Origin: Brachypterus glaber
Lineage: Eukaryota > Arthropoda > Insecta > Coleoptera > Kateretidae
Direction: 5' to 3'
Length of the DNA stretch: 64,000 nucleotides
Assembly: GCA_958510825.1 (NCBI GenBank)
Contig: OY294044.1
Span: 74,756,895 to 74,820,894, forward strand
Part shown: piece after piece, positions 57,851 through 64,000 of the stretch
Numbering within the stretch: position 1 is the first letter of the stretch
Layout of the letters: every line of letters starts with the position of its first letter
Position numbers and translations under genes: made by a program
Notes under the pieces: model-generated
Told to the model about the DNA's origin: nothing
Databases searched by the model: none
Seen by the model: the letters and a program-made list of their open reading frames with translations, nothing else

Positions 57851-58385
57851 ATAATAAAAATATTTAATATACAAAAAATATTTTTATACCAAACTCTATA
57901 ACTATTTAACTTAAATAGCTAAAATATATACTATATTTTATTTAATAAATCAACAAAAAATACAATACTTTATGTAAATCATTTGAAATACTACTTGATA
58001 ATTAACAATAGCTAAGCTTGATAACTACGTGTATCATTCGCCTACTCTTATGTAGAACATAATTTTGGGACTTTATCGGTGTGTGTCATAAACAGGTAAT
58101 TGTCATAATCAGGTAATTGTCATAATCAGGTAATTGTCATAATCAGGTAATTGTCATAATTAATTTTGTTTTTCTTTTTAGCTAAGTTTTATCAAGATAA
58201 AAAAAATAGAAATAAGACTTGACTGTGTACACCAGAATTCTCTTCTACAAAAAATATATTTATATATATATTTTTTTTTTACTATATACAAAAGTTTTGG
58301 GTACCCTTTAAATATTTTCAATACATTGATATTTTTTAAATATCATTCCGAATGATACTAAGAATATATTCTTATTTAATAAAAT
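57851..58385. other. Integrase-to-LTR spacer with a 17-bp tandem repeat
   Basis: Four units CAGGTAATTGTCATAAT at 58093-58160 (starts 58093, 58110, 58127, 58144). The rest is AT-rich. No env-like frame. Confidence 0.7.
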
Positions 58386-59627
58386 CTAGCCAACTGAAAT
58401 GTCACTATTCGATCCAAAATATTTCTTTAGATCTTTAACATGCCAGTCGCCTCTATGACCATCTGCATTTTCCAAAATATACACTAACTTTGACTTTTTC
58501 GCAACAACTTTGCAAAGTATGTACTTTGGAGCAAGTTTTGCAGCAAAACTTTTACTAGCATCTGAGAGTACTTTGTTTCGTCTCCAAACTTTTTCACCTA
58601 TATCAAAATTTACTTCACGCTTGCGCAAATCATAAGTACGCTTATTACGTTCATAAGCTTCATGTAAATATTTCTTTACATCAACAAAAATCTCTTTAAG
58701 ATTTCCCAAGTCTTGGCTATACGAGTCTCTGTCACAAGGTTCTAATTTAACACCATCAGTTGATGTCATTTTGCCATAATAAGTTCCTGTGATAGGTACA
58801 TTCCTCCCAAAATTAAGAAATGCCGGCGTATACCCCGTAACTTCATTTACAGACGTTCGTAAAGCTAGACCTATTTTTGCTAAATTTTTACACCATTCTT
58901 TTTGATTATCTTTTATATATGATCTTATAGCAGTAGAAATTGTGCGATGTTGCCTTTCCGTCGGATTATTTTGACTATGGTAAAGTGCATTAAACCAAAT
59001 TTTCTGTACATTATATTCATCTGCTAATTTTTTAAAAACTTTACCAGCAAATTGTTTTCGATTATCGACAATTAAAAATTGACAGACTCCGTAAACTAAA
59101 AAAACTTCATTCTCAATGAATTTACATATTGCATTTGCAGTAGCTTCCCTTAAAGGATGTAATAATGTATACTTTGTAAACCAGTCTGACACAACTAAAA
59201 GATAACAAAAACCTTTAGAACTTCTGGGAAATGGTCCCTGCAAATCACATGAAATAACTTGCCACGGATAATTTACTTCTTTTTCACGACCCATCAATCC
59301 AAAACGTGCAGAATTACTAACTTTTTGTGATTGACAAATATTACAACATCTTACATACTTTAAAATATCTTTACGCATTTTTGGCCAAAAATATGTTTCT
59401 GAAATTCTATAAAAAGTTTTAAAAAATCCCATATGAGAAGCTAATACATCGTCATGACATTCTTTTAGTACTTGTTTACGACATTTTTGAGGCACTAACA
59501 ATTTCCACTCTATAATATTACTTTTTACTTGAAGAATAGAGAGAGTGTGCGTTGGAGTGTGTAGATTCGTTGCCACGCTGGTCGTGCTGTCTGAATCGAA
59601 GCATTCAAATTCAATCAAGTTTATCAA
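58386..59627 (-). CDS. Ty3/gypsy integrase fragment (5' part lost)
   Basis: Integrase inserts the cDNA copy of an LTR retrotransposon into the genome. Visible parts: the HHCC zinc-binding region (His58, His65, then Cys94/95 and Cys98, with FWPKMRKDI between), the catalytic core with Asp128 (CDLQGPF), Asp188 (VDNRKQF) and Glu224 (NPTERQH), spacing Asp-x35-Glu, then a C-terminal DNA-binding region (GEKVWRRNK to GDWHVKDLKKYF). Family proteins usually have SDNG at the second Asp; here it is VDNR, which may weaken activity. The frame is open for 413 codons, but no protease, RT or RNase H precedes it. Residues 1 to about 30 are antisense to the leader of the adjacent Jockey element; true homology begins near NIIEWKLLVPQK. 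The gypsy element was therefore cut by the LINE insertion or joined to it. A polypurine tract and putative LTR follow. Confidence 0.85.
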   Translation of the reverse strand: MINLIEFECFDSDSTTSVATNLHTPTHTLSILQVKSNIIEWKLLVPQKCRKQVLKECHDDVLASHMGFFKTFYRISETYFWPKMRKDILKYVRCCNICQSQKVSNSARFGLMGREKEVNYPWQVISCDLQGPFPRSSKGFCYLLVVSDWFTKYTLLHPLREATANAICKFIENEVFLVYGVCQFLIVDNRKQFAGKVFKKLADEYNVQKIWFNALYHSQNNPTERQHRTISTAIRSYIKDNQKEWCKNLAKIGLALRTSVNEVTGYTPAFLNFGRNVPITGTYYGKMTSTDGVKLEPCDRDSYSQDLGNLKEIFVDVKKYLHEAYERNKRTYDLRKREVNFDIGEKVWRRNKVLSDASKSFAAKLAPKYILCKVVAKKSKLVYILENADGHRGDWHVKDLKKYFGSNSDISVG

Positions 59628-59802
59628 TCATCCGGTGAGTCAGAGTCTGTTTTATAAGTGATTTTTCTCATCGTGCTGGTCAGCTGCCTGATATTCTAAT
59701 TGATAGAAATCAGGCCGGTTTGCCCCCGCGGTGAGAGAAACCGCCGTCCGAACACTCGTCGGTCACCGGCTGGTTGATATTTTAAATAAATTTACACTAA
59801 GA

Positions 59803-59881
59803 GGTAGTCCCCGTGGCTCAGTGCTTAGCGCGTTGAAGTCGAAATCGTAAGGTCGCAGGTTCGATCCTCGGCCGGATCGGT
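59803..59881 (+). promoter_or_regulatory. tRNA-like box A / box B module in the LINE leader
   Basis: Box A-like TGGCTCAGTGC at 59814-59824 and box B GGTTCGATCC at 59858-59867, spaced as in tRNA-derived SINEs and RNA polymerase III promoters. A cloverleaf does not close well: the T-stem and D-stem pair poorly, so it is tRNA-derived rather than a working tRNA gene. It may be a SINE head captured in the leader or an inserted SINE. Confidence 0.7.
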
Positions 59882-60161
59882 TTCAAATTTTCATACAGTT
59901 TTCACTTTTTAAATCTTTCCGGGTGTTTAGGTTACTGCTCTGGTTTAGCCGTCTGGTATTACCCTCCCCTGGGTCCATCTGGACACAGGGGCGGCCTGCC
60001 GGAGGGCGCGATTGGTGTAGGGTGCCTTGAGCACTCGGGGGTTTAAAAAGTGAATATTTTTCTTTAATATTTTTTGCATTTTTTCACACTAATTTTAAGC
60101 TATTTTTGAGAGCTTTTACCCCACCCCCAAACCCCTCCCCCTCGGAACGTCAACCCTTGAA

Positions 60162-60181
60162 GAACTAAGCCTGCTTAGTTC
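60162..60181 (+). other. Hairpin directly before the ORF1 start
   Basis: GAACTAAGC, CT, GCTTAGTTC: a 9-bp perfect stem ending 7 bases before the ATG at 60189. It could affect ribosome access or mark a structured RNA; no function is shown. Confidence 0.65.
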
Positions 60182-60188
60182 GAAGGGA

Positions 60189-61835
60189 ATGGCAGACCGA
60201 AAAGATCCCCCCCAAAATCACCCACAAGACCTGCCCCCTCCTAACCCCCCTCCCCCCAAATCCCCCCAAGAACCACCCATAGGCTCTCCAAATTCAAAAA
60301 ATTCATCTTACGACAACACAGCGGTTCCAAATTTTAACGCACGCGACCCCAATATTAAAGACACCCCCAAAACCACCATTTCTGCCAAAAAAGTGCCAAA
60401 AATAAAAAAAAAGTCATTAACTAAGAAACGCACCAAAATTCAGGACTTGGACTTCAATGGTCTAGAACCAAATGACATTCTCTATCTAATAGAGAAATTG
60501 TCAAGTCTATTGAAGACCAAGACTGGAAACAGAGTCTCTTTCATCTCAGTTCAAGACATCGACGAAGACATGGACGAAACCCCAACGAACGAAGACAACC
60601 CCCTGACAAACCCCCGCAAAAGAAAAATCCCTGAGTTTCAAACCGATCCCACCGAATCCACCCCTAAAAAGAAACCCGAAACCGGCAAGATTCTCCCCCC
60701 GAAAAAAAGCGTCCACATTTTCCCCTCCGACTCCAGCCTCCCTGGTGCCGCAGGCGGATCAAAGGACGCCGATTTCGAGGTGATCACCTTTACACAGAGC
60801 CAAAAAACCCCTCCCACTTTCAAACCCACAAATCAAGTCAATGAAAATCCGTTCATTTTCAAACCCCCAAACAACCCCTCAACCACCCGTACCTTTAAAT
60901 CTCCCGTCTTAAATCAAAATCAATCAACAACCGAGAAGAACAACAAAATACCACCTATAAATGTCAAGCTCACTACAAAGTGGCCCGAGTTAGCCAAAGA
61001 ACTTGGGGTGAAAAAACTGGGGTACTCGAAGGTACAATATACCAACGGTGCCTACAGGATTCACCCCAATTCGGCGGAAGATTACAGGGCCATGACTAAG
61101 TTGTTTTTACAAAAGAACTTAGAATTCTTTACTTACGCCTTACCAAGTGAGAAAACCGTACAAGTTGTTCTTCGAGGTATCCCCACCAATTTTGAAGTGT
61201 CCGAGGTCAAAGAGGAGCTTGAAAGGGGTGAATTTCACCCCACGTCAGTTATCCGAATGACCAAAGGCACTGAAAAATCACCCATGCCCTTAATCCTAGT
61301 AATCCTACCCAATTCCGAAAAAGACAGGATTTTCAAACTGAGTAACATCCTAGACCTATCCATAAAGGTAGAAGAGCTCAGGCGAAAAGCTGGAGTCGGG
61401 CAATGTTACAGAAGCCAGAAGTTTGGACATGGGCAAAGTCGCTGTAATGCCCAGCCAGTATGCGTTAAATGTGCTAAAAATCACATGTCCAACGACTGTA
61501 CAAAACCCGTCTCCGAGCTCCCCAAGTGCGCAAATTGCGGGGGACCCCACACGGCCTCCTTCAGGGATTGCCCCAAACACCCTGCAAACTCCAAACCCCC
61601 AACCACCCCTACCCCAAATCTGCCGTCTGCCCGACCTATATCCTATAGCAAGGCAGTATCCGGCAGAACTCCCTCAAAAACCCCCTCCAAAAACACCCCT
61701 TCATTGCCAACCCTCGGCGTGGATCTAGTTAAGTCTATAGAGCAGATCAACCAGTTCTTCAGCCAATTTGCCCAAATGGCACAAATGGCCATGAGTGTCC
61801 AAAATGTCCTAGCCCGCGGTGCTCTCGATGCCTAG
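60189..61835 (+). CDS. Jockey-type ORF1 (gag-like nucleic-acid-binding protein)
   Basis: 548 residues. ORF1 proteins of Jockey LINEs bind the element RNA and form the RNP used for target-primed reverse transcription. The first ~265 residues are Pro/Lys/Thr-rich and disordered-looking. Residues about 275-360 (GYSKVQYTNGAYRIHPNSAE to RGIPTNFEVSEVKEELERG) fit the PRE_C2HC region typical of the Jockey clade. Then three zinc knuckles: 406-419 (CYRSQKFGHGQSRC), 425-437 (CVKCAKNHMSNDC) and 447-461 (CANCGGPHTASFRDC). In the first, the usual second Cys is Ser409 (AGC codon, one base from TGC), so that knuckle is probably impaired or altered. A Pro/Ser-rich tail and a Gln/Met-rich helix-like end follow. 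The start is the first ATG after the leader, in a GGGAATGG context. The stop overlaps the ORF2 start. Confidence 0.9.
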   Translation: MADRKDPPQNHPQDLPPPNPPPPKSPQEPPIGSPNSKNSSYDNTAVPNFNARDPNIKDTPKTTISAKKVPKIKKKSLTKKRTKIQDLDFNGLEPNDILYLIEKLSSLLKTKTGNRVSFISVQDIDEDMDETPTNEDNPLTNPRKRKIPEFQTDPTESTPKKKPETGKILPPKKSVHIFPSDSSLPGAAGGSKDADFEVITFTQSQKTPPTFKPTNQVNENPFIFKPPNNPSTTRTFKSPVLNQNQSTTEKNNKIPPINVKLTTKWPELAKELGVKKLGYSKVQYTNGAYRIHPNSAEDYRAMTKLFLQKNLEFFTYALPSEKTVQVVLRGIPTNFEVSEVKEELERGEFHPTSVIRMTKGTEKSPMPLILVILPNSEKDRIFKLSNILDLSIKVEELRRKAGVGQCYRSQKFGHGQSRCNAQPVCVKCAKNHMSNDCTKPVSELPKCANCGGPHTASFRDCPKHPANSKPPTTPTPNLPSARPISYSKAVSGRTPSKTPSKNTPSLPTLGVDLVKSIEQINQFFSQFAQMAQMAMSVQNVLARGALDA

Positions 61836-64000
61836 CTACGCTAGCACCCGTCGCCCGGATAGATTGAGCATTCTGGCCTGGAACGCCCAGGGGCTGATTG
61901 CGCAGACGCATAAGCGCAGAGAGCTGGATGAGCTGCTACTGAGACTTAATGTTGACATTTGCCTTCTGTCAGAGACCCATGCCAAGGACGGTGATAATTT
62001 TCCCAAATTCCCAAATTACTGTGTTTATACGACAAATAGAGGCACAACCGGGTGGGGCGGTACTGCCATTATCATTAAAAGGAACATCGATCACTACCCC
62101 CTAAATCCAACGCCAACGAAAGTGCTGGAAAATACGGCTATTATGGTTAGAGCAAAAGGAGGCGATATCAGGATAGTCTCAGGGTACTACCCCCCAGGCA
62201 AACCCTTTTCTGCACAAGACTATCTTGATATCTTAGACTCCACGTCTCCGACCATAATGGCCGGTGACCTAAACGCGAAGCACACAACGTGGAATTCACG
62301 ATTAAACAATCCATATGGATCTAAGTTGAAAAAAATAGCGGATCAAAGGGGCTGGTCGGTGTTCGGCCCAAGGGATCCCACACACTTTCCGGGTGGGACC
62401 AATCTGCCTGATGTCCTCGACATTGCCATTTGTCTTAACATAGTAAATCCTATATCTATCCATAATATCGACGAACTTTCGTCCGACCACAATCCCATTC
62501 ACATAATCCTTGAAGGAGACGTCACGACTGATAACATACATAAGACTTTTGTACACTGGCCCACATATAGAAAGGCAATATTGGAGACGTTTGGCAGCAT
62601 AAAAAGGGTCAATAACACGGTTGACCTAGACGATGCTGTCAGTCATCTCCAATCAAGTATCACCCAAGCCATACAAAAAGCCAGCTCGACAAAAGTCTTG
62701 CCCGCCAAACACCCCTACGACATCCCTCAAAGTTTAAGGGACCTCATATGTAGGAGACGTAAGGCCAAAAAACTTTCCCAACGAACACAACTCCCTCAAG
62801 ACAAAACAGACTACAATCGGCTAAATACCGAAGTCCGTCTCGCGATGTCTGAACTACACAATCAGAAATGGCAGGATAAACTGGCCACCCTAGAGCCTGA
62901 GGATGGTTCGGTGTGGAAGATGGCAAGAGCCCTCACCAAACAACCCCGTACCACTATCCCTCCACTAACTACACCAAACGGTGTAGCTCACACTGATGAG
63001 GAAAAGGTGGAGGCTTTTGCTGACTCCCTCACCGAACAGTTCGCTCCCTTCCCCCCCGCGGATGACCTCTTCGCCCACTTCCAGGAGGTGGAGGACACAG
63101 TAGAGAAGACCCTTGAGGGCCCTGTTGATGACACTTTCGCGCCAGCCACTCTAGCCGAAATAAAAGCAATTATTAAGGAATTAAAACCGAATAAGGCTCC
63201 TGGTTACGATGGCATCAACAATAGGGCACTCAAGCTTCTTCCGGACAGGCTTATGGTAGCGTTAACATCGTACATAAACGCCTGTCTAAGACTGTGTAAC
63301 TTTCCAACTCCCTGGAAACTGGCGGAAATCATCCTCATCCCCAAGTCTCTAAAAAGCAGGTCTAACCCCAAAAACTATCGACCAATAAGCCTCCTTCCCT
63401 CCCTCTCAAAAATAGCAGAAAAAGTCATTTCTAAACGCGTAAGCGACAAAGCCAACGAGCTAGGGGTACTACCGGACACACAATTCGGATTCAGACAGCA
63501 ACATGGCACTGCAGATCAACTCCTGCGCACATCTGAACTGATTACCGAGGGCTTTAACAGAAAAGACGCCACTGGGATGGTGCTCCTGGATGTTCAACAA
63601 GCCTTTGACAGGGTTTGGCATCCAGGAGTTATATATAAACTAAAAAAATTCAATTTCCCCCTAAGGTGGATAAAGCTCATTTGGTCCTTTCTAAAAAACC
63701 GTAAATTTAGGGTGAAAATTGGCAAAATTGTCTCTCTGATCAGGGATATACTCGCCGGTGTCGCACAGGGCTCAGTCTTCGCGCCCCTCATCTTCCTGAT
63801 ATACTTCGCGGACTTGCCAAGGACGCCGAACGTCCTTAACGGCCAGTACGCGGACGACACTTACTTCCTCACTCGATCAAGAAATGCCGATTCGATCGTC
63901 AGGGCGCTTCAGACAGCTCTGGACGCGGTGGAAGATTGGTGTGACCTTTGGAGAATAAAGGTCAACCCAACTAAGACCCAAGCTATTTTCATAACCAGAA
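61828..64000 (+). CDS. Jockey-type ORF2: endonuclease and reverse transcriptase (3' end beyond window)
   Basis: Open for 724 codons to the window edge with no stop or shift. The endonuclease domain (AP-type, nicks the target DNA) has Asn19 (WNAQG), Glu49 (SETH), Asp147 and Asn149 (GDLNAKH) and Asp220-His221 (SSDHNP), the expected catalytic set. The RT domain has NKAPGYDGI (455-463), NYRPISLLP, FGFRQQHGTADQ, Asp588 in LLDVQQAFDRVWH, VAQGSVFAP, and YADD (674-677). All key residues are present. The missing part would hold the rest of the RT and the C-terminus. The ATG lies in the sequence ATGCCTAG, overlapping the ORF1 stop by 8 bases in the +1 frame. This suggests reinitiation or a similar coupled mode of translation (inference). 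Confidence 0.92.
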   Translation, partial: MPSYASTRRPDRLSILAWNAQGLIAQTHKRRELDELLLRLNVDICLLSETHAKDGDNFPKFPNYCVYTTNRGTTGWGGTAIIIKRNIDHYPLNPTPTKVLENTAIMVRAKGGDIRIVSGYYPPGKPFSAQDYLDILDSTSPTIMAGDLNAKHTTWNSRLNNPYGSKLKKIADQRGWSVFGPRDPTHFPGGTNLPDVLDIAICLNIVNPISIHNIDELSSDHNPIHIILEGDVTTDNIHKTFVHWPTYRKAILETFGSIKRVNNTVDLDDAVSHLQSSITQAIQKASSTKVLPAKHPYDIPQSLRDLICRRRKAKKLSQRTQLPQDKTDYNRLNTEVRLAMSELHNQKWQDKLATLEPEDGSVWKMARALTKQPRTTIPPLTTPNGVAHTDEEKVEAFADSLTEQFAPFPPADDLFAHFQEVEDTVEKTLEGPVDDTFAPATLAEIKAIIKELKPNKAPGYDGINNRALKLLPDRLMVALTSYINACLRLCNFPTPWKLAEIILIPKSLKSRSNPKNYRPISLLPSLSKIAEKVISKRVSDKANELGVLPDTQFGFRQQHGTADQLLRTSELITEGFNRKDATGMVLLDVQQAFDRVWHPGVIYKLKKFNFPLRWIKLIWSFLKNRKFRVKIGKIVSLIRDILAGVAQGSVFAPLIFLIYFADLPRTPNVLNGQYADDTYFLTRSRNADSIVRALQTALDAVEDWCDLWRIKVNPTKTQAIFITR

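Larger units (their letters stand above)
59540..64000 (+). mobile_element. Jockey-type LINE, 5' end to within ORF2 (runs off the window)
   Basis: From about 59540 the composition changes from AT-rich to clearly GC-richer, at the point where the gypsy integrase homology stops. Order: leader with tRNA-like module, hairpin, ORF1 (60189-61835), ORF2 (from 61828). GGTCGTG at 59580-59586 fits the RGWCGTG downstream promoter element of insect Jockey-like elements, but the start site is not fixed. Both frames are intact, so this may be a full-length and possibly young copy. Confidence 0.8.

Noticed and set aside
58386..59627. A complete domesticated integrase gene
   Set aside because: The first ~30 codons are antisense to the LINE leader, upstream pol domains are absent at a clear junction, and PPT/LTR-like sequence follows; a truncated gypsy element is simpler.
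59803..59881. A functional tRNA gene
   Set aside because: Boxes A and B are good, but the D-, T- and acceptor stems do not pair well and there is no clear anticodon arm.
60638..62926. Minus-strand frames opposite the LINE
   Set aside because: Shadows of the intact ORF1 and ORF2 on the plus strand.

Overview
This 64 kb window looks like transposon-dense intergenic DNA from an insect or other arthropod nuclear genome. It is very AT-rich, with no operons, no dense intact gene set and no prokaryotic features. The only recognisable proteins are from retroelements: a Jockey-type LINE with PRE_C2HC/zinc-knuckle ORF1 and endonuclease/reverse transcriptase ORF2, three truncated LINE copies and a Ty3/gypsy-type integrase. 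There is also one decayed FLYWCH zinc-finger remnant. No intact host gene, tRNA gene, rRNA or CRISPR array was found. The species cannot be fixed; a beetle-like or other large insect genome is a guess.

Layout. From 1 to about 30 kb there are non-autonomous DNA elements, mostly long inverted repeats (fold-backs), many bounded by TA and so Tc1/mariner-like. Examples are 1327-2474, 2736-2946, 4325-6692 (with 5040-5950 nested inside), 12489-13706, 14912-15376, 15604-16700, 17873-18587, 19197-21115, 24508-24753 and 25513-26998 (with two further elements nested inside). A decayed FLYWCH domain lies at 28.2-28.4 kb. A hAT-like element with a perfect 8-bp target duplication lies at 29284-29728.

From 30 to 45 kb: an outer terminal-repeat element (30185-32866) holds a 5'-truncated LINE with an uninterrupted RT frame and a 690-bp fold-back. 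Next come dispersed minisatellite elements (family E), a two-copy hAT-like family (35822-36116, 40259-40627), a 317-bp tandem duplication, a LINE fragment ending in a long (TAA)n tract, and a frameshifted RT pseudogene (43662-44770).

From 45 to 58 kb: a 21-bp minisatellite, a 1.1-kb near-symmetric hairpin (46636-47779), a 917-bp tandem duplication leading into a three-level transposon nest (48.4-52.5 kb), a 1.5-kb hairpin (53418-54886), and an apparent long LTR (55860-57834) with a polypurine tract on one side and a primer-binding-like site on the other.

From 58 to 64 kb: a Ty3/gypsy integrase on the minus strand, cut at its 5' end by a divergently oriented Jockey LINE. This LINE is clearly richer in G+C than its surroundings. 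It carries a tRNA-like box A/box B module in its leader, an intact ORF1 (60189-61835) and an ORF2 (from 61828) that is open to the window edge.

The window therefore records successive insertions, and several are ordered in time: the fold-back, then the 917-bp duplication, then element B, then the Tc1-like fold-back; and a LINE, then a hAT-like element inside it. The repeated structural themes are very long hairpins, target-site duplications, and a degenerate GGATTC..GCGAC word that recurs in both orientations across unrelated repeats.
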